Below are positions 24,022 through 35,499 of a stretch of 64,000 nt of DNA, in pieces. Position 1 is the stretch's first letter. Every line of letters begins with the position of its first letter. This DNA is from Gibbula magus (Eukaryota > Mollusca > Gastropoda > Trochida > Trochidae), in contig OW388293.1 in NCBI GenBank assembly GCA_936450465.1, forward strand, positions 42,676,982 to 42,740,981. The letters are read 5' to 3'. The notes beneath the pieces were generated by a model. The model searched no databases. It was not told the origin of the DNA and saw only the letters and a list, made by a program, of their open reading frames with translations. The position numbers and the translations under genes are program-made.

Positions 24022-24985
24022 ACCATTTGCTTCTGACGTCATGCGACTGCTGCTACTTCTCCTGATCGTGTGTCTGGTGGCGCCCTCTTTCGAGTGGAGA
24101 AGGAGAAGAAGGAGAAGATGGATCCGAGTGCGGGTTTCTAAGGTTATCAAGGGAGCAGCCATTGCAGCTAAGATTGCTCCTCTAATCGGCAAACGAGGTG
24201 AATAAAATACATTATTGACGGTTCCATGCTTACTTCAATATTAGAATATAAGAATTTTTGGAAACAAATACATCTCCAGGTCTCATTTTGCCAATAACTA
24301 CCATATGAGAAACATTACTATTTTACCCCATTCGCAACATAATTTTCGAAATCAAAATGTATCTTCAACACAATGATTATCTAAATTTCGCTTTTTTCTT
24401 TACAGAAATACAAACAGATGATTTGCCCACGGAAGATGATGAAGAGAATATTGGCCAATCAGAAGCCGAGGGTTTATTCACTGCTCGAGATGCAGAGACG
24501 CTGAATGAGCTGGAAAAAGAATATAATGGTAAATAAAAAAAAATTAATTAGAAGGGTGAACATGCACCATTAAATTTTAACAAATGTATTTTAACATGTA
24601 TTTATGATAATAATGAGTAAACATGGCATAAACAGCATTATATTACCTTTTCTCTCACCTGTTTCAGAATCTGAATAGCAGCTGTCAGCAAACATGATAT
24701 TGAGGTAAGTGGCATTTATAATTTGGTTGGACTATTTTTCAAACATATTTGCATTATACTGCAAATATGATATTGTAATAATACATTGAAACTTATACTG
24801 ATAAAACGTAATATGTAAAATAATGGAGTACTTGCTGTACATGATATCAACTTACAACCAATCAATTTGAATGTTAAGAATTCTGACTCGTTCAATATGC
24901 TTATTGTGTTTCAGAGAGAATCAAGCCATCGTGTAGGCCCAATAAAGGTACTCACAAAACCTGAATAAAGCATTATTATCTATTC
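24022..24985 (+). CDS. cationic antimicrobial-peptide-like precursor, intact copy 1
   Basis: Exons: 24022-24197 (ATG at 24041, preceded by acceptor TTTTCCCAG), 24406-24528, 24668-24704 (TAG at 24676-24678), and a 3' UTR exon from 24915 with AATAAA at 24941 and 24964. Joined coding is 291 nt, 96 residues, intron phase 1 throughout. Layout: signal peptide MRLLLLLLIVCLVAPS, then FEW plus seven Arg, WIRVRVSKVIKG, an Ala/Ile-rich stretch, and Gly-Lys-Arg at the exon edge. An acidic tail with DDLPTEDDEE follows. Signal, cationic core, dibasic site and anionic propiece is the layout of many secreted host-defence peptide precursors, in which a furin-like protease cuts at Lys-Arg. No named family is recognised. 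The paralogue at 17705-18281 confirms exons 1-2. Confidence 0.75.
24941..24969 (+). terminator. polyadenylation signals of AMP-like copy 1
   Basis: Two AATAAA hexamers, at 24941-24946 and 24964-24969, lie just after a spliced 3' UTR exon that starts at acceptor GTGTTTCAG (24906-24914). Confidence 0.6.
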
Positions 24986-25174
24986 AACACGCATTCATTT
25001 CCTTTACCTTATATAATCTATAACTTCCCCAGCACTATGAAGTACTGGTGCTACGCTGGAACAGAAAAGTTAACGAAATACAGCTTGAATCACCATCGGC
25101 AATCTTTCTGTTGTAGAAAATTGTTCTTATATCAGACATTTCTTTGAGAGGCATTTTAGAAGCTGGTATGACGA

Positions 25175-25370
25175 ATAAGAACAAGTTCTATGGATAGTCA
25201 ACTTCTTTATTGATATGAGTGCGTCGTTTCGATGCAGATACTAGCACCGTTATCAAGAAAGTGGTACATTATCATGGCGACCAAGAGAATATATACAATT
25301 TTGGTATCTGCATCGAAACGTCGCACTCATATCAATAAAGAAGTTGACTATCCATAGAACTTGTTCTTAT
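25175..25370. repeat. foldback element, arms about 65 bp
   Basis: ATAAGAACAAGTTCTATGGA and the following AACTTCTTTATTGATATGAG are mirrored at 25303-25370, around a spacer of about 70 bp. No coding content. Confidence 0.8.
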
Positions 25371-28300
25371 TTATATTAGACAGTATGATGATATTTCATT
25401 TTATGATAAAGTCATATATTTCTTTACTGCAAGGTGTAATTGTTTCCCCGTAATTAGAAAAATAAGTTTGAAGTAATAATACTTACTTACTGCATGTCAT
25501 TCGATGTAAGAAAATATAAGAAATAACCTCCCCGTTCTCTTTTCTCAGAAGTTCTTCAAGTCTCATCTTACACGCAACCTGTTCATATATCACATGCATT
25601 AATTATGTTATAACACAATTTAACATGACTTTGGATCAGTTTGAAATAAGTACGTTAATCCAACCAAATTTCACCACTTGGATTGTTGCCAAAGAAGCAG
25701 CAATATCAACATATTATTACAGTTGTTACGTGAGAAATGAGTGAAGTAATAGCTGTGAGCTGAGAATATATGTTACAATGCACGCAATGTACCATCATAT
25801 AACGTTTTCATTAGCAATTACTGATTTCTAATGATATAAACAAATGCAATTGTACAATTGAACACCTCGCTGCAATCATCAACTGTCATAGTCATCGATT
25901 TCTGAAAACCAAAACAGTGTTCAACAGGAGTGTAAGATCAAGATCAAGATCACTTTGACAGTAGATTTTGCACAATGCCATCGCTAAATGCACGACATCA
26001 CACTGTTTTATCATCAAATAATGACTCACAATGCTAAGACCTCAAAAGGCTGATGACATCACCATGCCATGACGTCATAAATACGATGGCGTCACAATAC
26101 TAAGACAACACTGCACTGGAGGTCTGATGGTAGTGAAGTGATCAAAAATGTAAATTTTACATTGAAAAATACTGAGGAAGGATTTTGAATGATAAAAAAA
26201 ATGTCAGCCTCATATCTTCTGATATAAAATACTCGTGTTGATATATTTGATGTCAGAAGACACGTGGGTTGGATTCTCTAAATACTACCAGATAGTCTTT
26301 TTGTTTATCACACATACATCAAACAAAAATGTATACGACAAAATAAGTGTTATAGTACAGGACATAGCCAAACGATTTGACACAGGGACTTCTGATAACT
26401 TAACTGACTAAGATAATAAACATATAGAAATAAATGATATTTAAATCCAAGGGTAATACAAACGACTGAAACAGGGCTCCCTCGAAGTTAAATTACCTAC
26501 AATTATATTTTGCAACCTTATCTGTTCATGTTCCTGAAAAACACGTCTGCTAAAAATGTCTTTTTTCATCAGGAGAGATCATAAATTCGTAGGAAAGTGA
26601 AAAGGAACATTTTGGATTGTTTTATGACGTCCCATATTTATGACGCGTCAATAAGTTATAAGAGGTGAATTATGTCGCAAAAAATATGAGATTAATAAAA
26701 TTTCAACATAATTGCAAATAAACATTCAGGTAAAAAAAAAGTGTTGAAAAAAAGATTTCACCTCCCCATCTGTGTTTGAACAAACACAAAATAAAAGTAT
26801 CACGCCCTGATGGATGAACTTGTAGCATATTATTATCAATAACATTACATTACATTCAATAACATATATTCAGTTTATTAAAAATTTGGTGGCTTTTCTT
26901 TTGCAAGTGAGTAAGTAAATACAAGACGGGTATATTTCATTCATCAAAACTAACATTAACCGATCTCATAACTCTAGCAATAAGGTAATTAAGAAATTCC
27001 CCTTTTTTAGATTTGCAGCATTTTACTTTCCATTCTGTCCAGAACTTGTGTTTAAAGCAATGTCTTGTACTATACGTGTACATGCTAGCTTCATCAAACC
27101 TTGTTTGAGGTTGCCATGGAAACATGTATCAGAGTATGATATTATGAGGAGATTGGAACAAGATTGGAACTGACAGGGAAGAACCGCTGGAAGAGAGGAA
27201 CTGTTGAACAGACTAACAGTGGACACCAATGTGAAACACTGTGTCAACACCTCTGTAACTGTAAACTACACTTCCATCCAACTTTAAACACATATCAATA
27301 CCCATATATAGATGCGCCTTTTGCTTGTTTGAAGTTTGTTTCACTATTGCGGGAAGACGGGGTATGTGAGCTGTGTTAACTTCTATACTTGTCATTACTT
27401 TGGTAAATTAATTAATCTACCGGTGATCATAAACATGTCCACATGTCCTTAACATCTTTACTTCTCCTATTGTTTCTCATAATACATAATTTATTCTGCT
27501 CTTTTCTCTAACCAGGTATTCATTAAGGCATGTCGCTCTTCTTCCGCTTTAGGGGATTACTTCCAAAATAAAATCTCGGAACCGATTTTGATCCTTTACT
27601 AGAAACTTTATCATTTGAAGTCCAAAGGTTTTACAGAGTCACTGATAGTCTACACAAAGTCTGACATTATGTTTGAGAAATAGGTTGACAAAAAATCTTT
27701 ATTTTACTGCAGAATAAATGCATAAATGCATAAATAAATAGTTTTTGATTTTTAAAAAAATGGAAACATATAAGGTAATATGCTATTCTCATGAATAGAT
27801 AATTGATCTATCATTATCATTATATTTATATGCGTGTATATAGATAACTGTATTAATACATCAAATAAAAATGATTTTTAAACTTTAAACTTTAAACTAA
27901 ATTATGAATACGTGCCGTCAAATAATTGAATGTTATTGTTGTTATCAAAGCTGTATCTCGTGTTTCAATTTGGTTTGTAAATGGTTTTCATTTCTTAAGA
28001 TATTTATCACGAAAATGCTAAGTAAACTCATCAGTCATCTGAATAAAAAACTTATATCTAAAACACGACCGTTTCATATTGGCTTTTAAATCCCACTTGA
28101 TCCTGGACTAATTAGCATTTCGAAAAAAAATCGTCTCAAACTTAATTAGTATGAAAGTTACATATAAATAAGCTAAATGATGGATTATAAATGATTATAG
28201 TATATTAATGCTTATAAAAAATATGGTAGTCCACAGTTTGTACAGGTAAATGTTGTGCCGATAACACTGCCCAACCAAAGGTACATTTAACAAGGAGACA

Positions 28301-28754
28301 TGACATCAGGTGTTAACGGATAATGGTATAAGACACGTCCAGTATGTCTGGTATGTTTGATATTTTTGTTTTTGGTGTTTTTCTTATAGCCAGAGTGGCA
28401 CACAGACACAGTCCATGCAACTGCGGTTCTATGTAACGTTTGCAGACAAGAATTGTCATATATGATACTGAGAATAGTTTTCAGTCCATTTGTCCATAGA
28501 GCATTGTGCACATATTGATTGAAAAATATACATAAAATGTGTATGTACTGACAATAGTGCCATCTGCCGGAGACACATTCGATGTGAATCCAATTTTGTT
28601 TTTACGATACATCGTAGAATTTCTTAGTGTCACTGTCTGAATTTCCATTCATTGTGACTTTACTTTTGGTACATGCTTGTTCACACGTTTTTTTCTTTGA
28701 ACTCCAAACAAGCAAACCACAATATGTTTACGTTTATTTTTAAAGTTTTAAAGT
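25371..28754. other. intergenic; small palindromic repeat only
   Basis: No supported gene. About 26150-26290 is a palindromic repeat related to 17380-17540. Overlapping short frames on both strands at 26937-27395 have no recognisable domain. Confidence 0.4.
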
Positions 28755-28926
28755 TTAAAGATACTGTGGCACGCCGTTCTTACAGAAATAGAATCCTCTC
28801 ACGAAATAGAAAATGCTTGTAACCAATGGCTACATAACACTCATGAATCAATAAAAGGTTCTGAAACGAATGTACATGGTTCGGTTAAGCCATGCACGTA
28901 CATCTCCCTTCGAACTGCCTGTTTAA
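28755..28926 (+). repeat. dispersed repeat, copy 2
   Basis: Inverse-orientation partner of 1380-1545 (shared CACGCCGTTCTTAC and TGTACATGGTTCGGTTAAGC). The mariner element begins just after it. Confidence 0.55.
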
Positions 28927-28994
28927 TACGAGGGGCGTTCAATAAGTGTTGCAACTTCAATATAAAACCAACTCGCGTAGTCAATTTTTTACTT

Positions 28995-30076
28995 TTATTT
29001 TTCAATATAGTTACCCTTTACCTCAATACACTTATTCCATTTCTCTTTAAGACTTTTGATGCCGCTTTTGTAGAAGTCTTCCGTTTGCCCCCCCCCCCCC
29101 CCCCCCCCCCCCCCTCCCCTAACCACGCCTCTGTGGCAGCTTTGACGTCTTCGTCATCCCGGAAGTGCCTTCCACGTAGGGCGGATTTCAGGTTTCTGAA
29201 CAGGAAGTAGTCACTGGGGGCTAGGTCTGGGCTGTAGGGTGGGTGGTTAAGCTGTTCGAATCCACAATCACGTATAGCGGCCTGTGCAACTCTTGACTTG
29301 TGGACTGGAGCGTTGTCATGCAAAATCAGAACACCACGTGTCAACATTCCACGGCGTTTCTGTCGAATTGTCTTTCGCAATTCTTGCATTAGGTTGGCAT
29401 AATATTGACCATTCATTGTAGTTTTGGTTGGCAAGTAATCAATTAATAATATGCCTTTAGCATCCCAAACGATTGTCGCCATAACCTTGCAAGCTGATGG
29501 TTGGGTGCGAAACTTCAGGTGAGGCGGTGAACTCGGGTGCTTCCATTGCTTGGATTCCAGTTTAGTTTCCGGGTCCCAGTGGTGGATCCAGGTTTCGTCA
29601 CCTGTCACCAGACGAGACAAAAACCTGGCTTCATCCGCATTAAACCGATCCAGGAGCTCCATGCAACTTTCGGTTCTTTTCTGGCGATCTTGTGCTGTGG
29701 GGTTTCTGGGTACCCATCTTGCAGATACCTTGGACATACCAAGATGGTCATGAATTATTTTTTCAACACTTCCAACTGATATCTGGAATTCCAAAGACAG
29801 TTCAGAAACTTTAACACGGCGGTCAGCTAAAATTCGTCTTTCGATAGCGGCAATAACTTCCGGTCGGGTGACTTCAGATGGCCTGCCTGACCGTGGGTCA
29901 TCGTCTAAGGACTCCCTGCCCCGCTTCAACTGAAGAGACCAGCGACAAACTGTTGAAAAGTTAGGAGCATCCTTACCCATCACATTACACATACGATTAT
30001 GTATTTCTGTAGCTTTGCATCCCTCTTTAGTAAGGAACTTGATCACAGCGCGTTGTTCATGTTTGAGAGAATCCAT
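28995..30076 (-). pseudogene. mariner transposase, frame broken at a poly-G tract
   Basis: ATG at 30076. The N-terminal half has paired helix-turn-helix DNA-binding regions (QRAVIKFLTKEG and later VGSVEKIIHDHLGMSK) and a linker with WVPRNP. Catalytic triad: TGDETWIHHWD (first Asp), HDNAPVHKS (second Asp), then 34 residues to YSPDLAPSDYFLF (third Asp), i.e. DD34D. After EAWLGE the frame enters a 27-base homopolymer (C on plus, 29088-29114) and continues in the wrong frame to 29018. In another frame the expected C-terminus (EDFYKSGIKSLKEKW and on) is intact to a stop at 28995-28997. So the gene is one indel in the homopolymer away from full length, whether a real mutation or a sequencing-length error. 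Confidence 0.9.
29088..29114. repeat. 27-bp poly-C homopolymer within the transposase
   Basis: Uninterrupted C run on the plus strand, followed by TCCCCT. It encodes poly-Gly in the broken frame and replaces the short Gly/Glu linker usual in mariner transposases here. Confidence 0.95.
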
Positions 30077-30252
30077 GATTGTGGAGACCCCTAGGTCAGC
30101 GCAGCTATTATATCTAAATAATTGTTATGTCTAGAAATTGTTTTGACATGTGTCAATATTATGTTTTGACTATAGTAACACCTGCTATAAGCTGACACTG
30201 TTTATGTAAACACCAATGCCCCGCTTGCAACACTTATTGAACGCCCCGCGTA

Positions 30253-32100
30253 TGTTCATACTAGAACAGTCGCTCGGAGATATGGCCCTATGATGGAATG
30301 GACAATCAACTTGCTGTTAGCTCTCTCAAATCCTCATAAAACCTACAAACCTACCTCTCACACTGATGATAACCGTTTTCTATGTATACAGCTTGTCTGG
30401 TCTTATAATGAGATATTGTACCCTCAATGTAACATAAAACTACGAGGTACAAAACATCATGCAGAAAGTGCTGCAGTGTATTTAGAAACATTACAATATA
30501 GACAACGTTTGACCAGCAAACTCTATACAACAATATAGATTACCGGAGTATATATTCAGCACCAATGTTCATAATAGATGTATGCCGAGAAACTCAATTT
30601 AATTAATGTCGATTCTCTTATTATTAAATATATGGGGGAGCAAGCTGCAACAGATTCTTGATTCGGGTTTCGCCATTAATGGATCTGTTTTCACTTTAAA
30701 ATTGTTGTAGTCAAAGCCCCAATATCAGATATAGATTGATAAACGTTACAAGCTTTTGTTTGTGAATTTTCTACTGTAAGTGTTTTTACTATAATAGTGA
30801 TCGGAAATAAATATTTGTCAATAAATGATTTCTGTCAACGAACATATTTTGGTTTCATGTGAGTCCTCATCAAGAAATTCGACCATTAAGGTACGCCGCA
30901 TGATAGCATCAGTACAGTCTTTAATCTATCATTTGAGTACTTTAGATGTTCTATCAAAACTATTTAGAACTAACGATAAATACTAATTTACGATGATTGG
31001 AATTTGATTGATACAATCTTATATATTTATGTCAAGTATAAAATTAACTGGTCTGGTAGAAGAAGAATGGTTTTTTTGCCGATTCCATTTGGATAGAATT
31101 TGGACATATGTTATCTTGGGAATGTCCTCTAGAAGACAAGTAGATGTTCAATCGGGAGGTGAGTGTAATATTTATTCACCGTGAAAAAAGGATGAGAGTA
31201 GTCACCAGTGGTCAAAGTCAATGAGTTTATTACACTCAAACGCAAAAGAAACGTCACCACATTTTCAACATTGTAAAACGAAATACAACTTTTCCAAATC
31301 GCTTTTTCAAAATGTTTTTTACTGCAAGAATGTTTGGTATTTCAGTTAAAAATTCATAAAATGTAGAACTTTAATTCATAAAATATGTTGTCAAGATGAA
31401 CAACTTTTGAACTTAAATTCATTCACTACTATAGGACGTCATAAAACAAGCCAAAAGGCCCTTTTTGACTCTCCTATCTTGTCTAGTTTAGGGGATTCGA
31501 AAACGATGATTTCTCAAACGTATGTTCTTAGAAATATGAACTGATAAAGTTTGAAATTATTTTTTTGAGCTGACTTCTGAAGACATGTTGTAGATCTGTT
31601 TCAGTCGTGTTTATCACTCGTGTATTGAATTATTTCATTTTGTTTTGTATGGTGACGTTTCTTACGCGGTTGAGTGTAGTAATGAGACCCAGAGCCCATA
31701 TACAAGTTAGTTTTTTGTGTAACCCGAGTTTCGTAAAAGTATTGTCAAAATATATGATAATTTCATTAATAGCCATTCTATTCCATTTTAATCGCGTTAA
31801 AACTGGCCTGAAAACGGTCCACTTCTCTTGCTGATGGCACGCTGCAATGTCGTCACGAATAATGTTTATAATACGTCCAAAACTACGAAATACGATAACT
31901 CGACTGAAACAATGGTTGCTAAGTGAACGTGGCGTGTGCTCATATAGAAAATATTAACTCGGTTATTTTTAACCATATTGGCAATAAGCTTTAATATAAC
32001 ATATCGAAATTCAACGATTGTGACGTTAATACCCTCAAATGTTTTATTATTTTTGCAAATAAACTCTATTAGAGATCTGAGGCATTGTATTCACTCTGAG
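30253..32100. other. intergenic upstream of gene B
   Basis: No supported gene. Near 31234-31260 the string ACGCAAAAGAAACGTCACC resembles the terminus of the MITE at 59925-60429, but no partner terminus is visible. Confidence 0.4.
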
Positions 32101-32130
32101 TTTCATTTGCCATAGCAGTCAAGGTGCAAA

Positions 32131-35100
32131 ATGTTGGTCACTTTCCTTCTCGCTGCACTGTCAATGACAACTGTGAGATCCTCTGAGCTTCCTTCTCTAC
32201 AAGTGACGTGGAGGAAAGTTGGACTTCTGGTGTGCAAGGAGAAATGTTTGAGGATTGGAGGATGTAAATCTATCAACTACGATAGACCACAACTTCAGTG
32301 TCAACTTCTACCCTTTAGAATCAAACTAACGAACAGATTAGCAGAGGTACTGTATGCTTTATATTTATTCTCGAAATGTAGTGATTAATGTATGTATTAA
32401 GTCGTCGAGTGATATAACGTTTATTTTTAGTATATTTATTCTCGAAATGTAGTGATTAATGTATTATTTGATAGAAAAAGATTGGGTGATTGCAAAAGAC
32501 GCATACAGACAGAATTTAATTTACAACTCATTCATTCATGACAGATATCAAGAGATAAGACACACATGTGCAACGGTTCCAGTTCGCCACTTTCAACTCG
32601 CGTGATTGTTACCAGGGGACAACGACGAATATGTGTAAATAGAGGTAAATATAGCGAATCGTTGAATCATATTTATTGTTATTGAGAAATCGAAATAGAG
32701 TAAAAAACAAATGAAAGTAAACCAAAAGTTGTTTTATGTAAAAAGATGTTATAGATGTTATCGATTACCAACAAGTTTAATTTTTGAAGATTTGAACATC
32801 GTTCTTAACCCTGGATTAAGATGTGGTCATGAACGATTGCTAACCTTGCTTCTTGTACTTTCAACACAAAACAACGATCTTTTACCTTATTTTCGTTTTG
32901 ATTTTTGATGATGAAGCGAAATCACATTCTCGAATATTGATTGGCAAAACTTTATATAATATCTACATCTCTCAGGATCAAAAGAGGCGTCCATAAGAAG
33001 GAAACAGAAGAAGAAGACGTTCCTCACACCACAATATTTAGTCGCAAGTCTTGATTCGTCTTTCTCCTATTATGGATGCGCCCCAAATGCACTGCTGAAG
33101 ATTGTAAAACAAGAAGACAGGTCATTTGCTGTTAAAAACATCAGAGCTGTGAATGCGTGTGGAAGGAGATCAGACACAAAGGACCGAGTTAGGGGAATGG
33201 CGTCTGCAGTCTGTCTTAACAACAAGCACGCGTTCTGTTTGTATTACCTCGTTGATGAAAATAGGGGAACTAATTTGACTCGGGAGCTAACTCTGTTGTA
33301 TTACCTGGAGCCGAATATATACAATATAGATGGGTATAGTCAAATGCTCCAAAGGTTTGCGTTTTTGAGGTGTGGTCTCTATGATTCAAGGTAGGTGACA
33401 CTTTGTGATTGGATGCCATCTTTAAAGGGGCAGTAGCACGTTTTTTCGCTCAAATAAGTCGATGAAATGTATTTGAAAAATAATTTCACCAAGAGTAAAA
33501 CACCCTTCTCTCTTCGGAAAATCAAATATAAAATGAGTGTACATGGCTCAGTAAAGTTTTTGTATTTCGAAATAATAAATTGTGTTCAAAATAAAATGGC
33601 CGCCATGCAATTTTTGCTTTAAAAGCAACACCTTTGTTACCATAACGGATAATTGATTTGTGTAAAAATATGCTTTACCTTCTACAGTAAATGAAAATGA
33701 CACAAACTATCATTATAAATGGGATATTTGAAAAAATAAATTTGGCAAAAAACGTGCTACAGCCCCTTTAAATATGTACAATGAGTATACGCACAATACG
33801 AAGTATGATGGGTATATAATGCTCATTCTGTCTGCCGGTTCTCTAGATCTGTCTTTCTGTCTGTCGATCTGAATCTGTTTGTCTCATATCACACGATATT
33901 TTAAATATCTATAGCTATTCTGTTGGATCTGAAATGCGGCTGATGTACGTTTCGATACAATATTGAGAGAAAAATGTTACTTTCTTTCTGTTTAATCTCA
34001 TATAAATACTGAAATAGTTTAACATAAAAACAGACTGACTTTATTGACTTTATGTTTTCAAAACCCGGTGCCACATGGGGGTTGAAATTCTTACAACATA
34101 CGCTGGTGACTTGCTGTTTTTTTTACTCAATTATTGAACAATTTCTTGAACATTTGGTGTTTGTATCCTACTCTTTAATGTTTCTGTCACTTCATCATTT
34201 TCTAACTAAAAGTTTTCCTTCATTATATTTAGTCCTTCGGTTTAGGGTCAAGACGCGTTAGATGTTTCTAGGTATACATTGCTCAAATGATTCGTTATGT
34301 TTGTTGCAAATGTTACAATAATTGACAAACTAAATTATTATGTATGTGAGCTCCGTCAATTTTGTCCAATCTCATTTAAATCAGATCGAACGTTGTACTC
34401 GCACCTCTCTTCCACTGATCCAATGAGGTCATGTCAGGTGAACTTTTACTCGAACCAATCACCGACGAGGTTAAAAGCTACCTGACCGACTGTCACAGTT
34501 GACATACTGAACATACGTCAATGCCATATGTAAGAACTCCTCTGATTGGCTGAATTCATTGAAGGTGAAAGGTCACAATGAATATGACCTGATATGACCT
34601 CTGCGGGGTAGGACTCAAATGCACGAACAAAGTATGAGTGTTACGTTCGATCTGATTTAAATGAGATTGACTTTTATTTGCTATGTTTGTGGCTGCACAC
34701 CAATGAGATAAATCTATGATTACATGTATTTGTATGCAAGGACTTTCATAAAGATTTAATAAAGTATATATTTTATTCATGGCATAACATTGATGTTTGA
34801 CCATTTTTTTTACTTGCAGCAATACTGAAAACGGTTTGGCTTTTGATTTAGACATGAATCTCTACACTTTGCATCGTAACGTCCTTTTTAAGTTCAAATG
34901 GTCAGGAAAAAACTATTCAGCATGCGTTTTTGTACGTCTGATTGATGATGGTCCCGATGCAAAAGCAATTCATATTTATCAAGGTGGAAGGTATTTATTG
35001 ATGATCACAGATTTCCGTATGAAGATATATGGCATAAAGGGAGCAATGGAAGATGGCCGCGATCTGCTGTTGTTCAACTTCTCTAGGAACAGAGTGTACT

Positions 35101-35213
35101 GTGTTGATGCGGTAAAGAACAAAGTCGTCGTGATTCTGGCAGATGACCCACGAGCTGTAACATTTTGTGACATAAACATTTATAAAATTCGTTCAAGATG
35201 TGTATCAAATTGA
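32131..35213 (+). CDS. secreted PAN/apple-like protein, paralogue B
   Basis: Exons 32131-32346, 32545-32644, 32976-33390 and 34820-35213 join to 374 residues with phases 0, 1, 2, identical to gene A; exon 2 is 100 nt in both. Signal peptide MLVTFLLAALSMTTVRSS; PAN-like cysteines C-x3-C-x5-C-x11-C (CKEKCLRIGGCKSINYD), plus two in exon 2 (MCNGSS, RICVNRG). Exon 3 opens with a basic linker (RRKQKKK) and has the family string HAFCLYYL. Exon 4 has GGRYLLMITDF, VYCVDAVKNKVVVI and AVTFCDI, also found in A and D. The 5' UTR before the ATG matches gene A (GAGTTTCA-TTGCCATAGCA). Intron 3 is swollen by two transposable elements. Complete and probably functional; role unknown. Confidence 0.85.
33426..33767 (+). 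mobile_element. TTAA-flanked MITE, copy 1, in intron 3 of gene B
   Basis: 342 bp starting AGGGGCAGTAGCACGTTTTT and ending AACGTGCTACAGCCCCT, flanked by TTAA at 33422-33425 and 33768-33771. TTAA duplication with A/GGGG ends is seen in piggyBac- and Kolobok-type elements; I cannot choose. A second copy lies at 23057-23348. Confidence 0.75.
34366..34670. mobile_element. TIR element, locus 3, in intron 3 of gene B
   Basis: Ends CAATCTCATTTAAATCAGAT (34367-34386) and ATCTGATTTAAATGAGATTG (34650-34669) are perfect inverse copies, extending to CGAACG/CGTTCG. Interior about 250 bp, non-coding. Related to the ends at 375-728 and 16030-17190. Confidence 0.7.
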
Positions 35214-35499
35214 ATATTGAATAATTTGAATGTTTTATATAAGAACTAGTTAAGAAGATAGCTCTGTCGCGATTGGGGAACATTCGATCAGATAAAATCT
35301 ATTCTGACTAAAATGCAATTAGTTATTTAGACTCTTGCTGAATTGGTTGATTGCTTTTTAACGAAAGGAAAGTTTTTAGTCAGTGCCGCGGCTACTTCAA
35401 TCACCTTTCTGACTTTTGCCGACTGGTTCCTGAAAGATGCTTCAATTATTGGGGTCACATATGACATACAATGTACGTTATAAATGTTGTAGTTATTTT
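35214..35499. other. spacer between gene B and the LINE
   Basis: AT-rich; nothing recognised. No clear AATAAA was seen close after the gene B stop. Confidence 0.4.

Larger units (their letters stand above)
28929..30250 (-). mobile_element. mariner (DD34D) DNA transposon
   Basis: A 1322-bp element bounded by 26-bp inverted repeats (28929-28954 and 30225-30250, one mismatch, core GGGGCGTTCAATAAGTGTTG) and by TA target duplications at 28927-28928 and 30251-30252. One transposase gene fills it on the minus strand. Size, TA duplication and catalytic spacing are those of mariner elements. The near-identical termini suggest fairly recent insertion. Confidence 0.93.

Noticed and set aside
24010..24192. 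Minus-strand 60-codon frame over the AMP-like exon
   Set aside because: Antisense of the plus-strand exon; the plus strand has signal peptide, splice sites and a paralogue.
20568..30538. Two frames both starting MMEWT near 20568 and 30290
   Set aside because: Similarity is limited to the first dozen or so bases; the products diverge at once and have no domains.
31234..31440. Possible second copy of the gene D intronic MITE
   Set aside because: Only about 25 bp of terminal similarity and no inverse partner end were seen.
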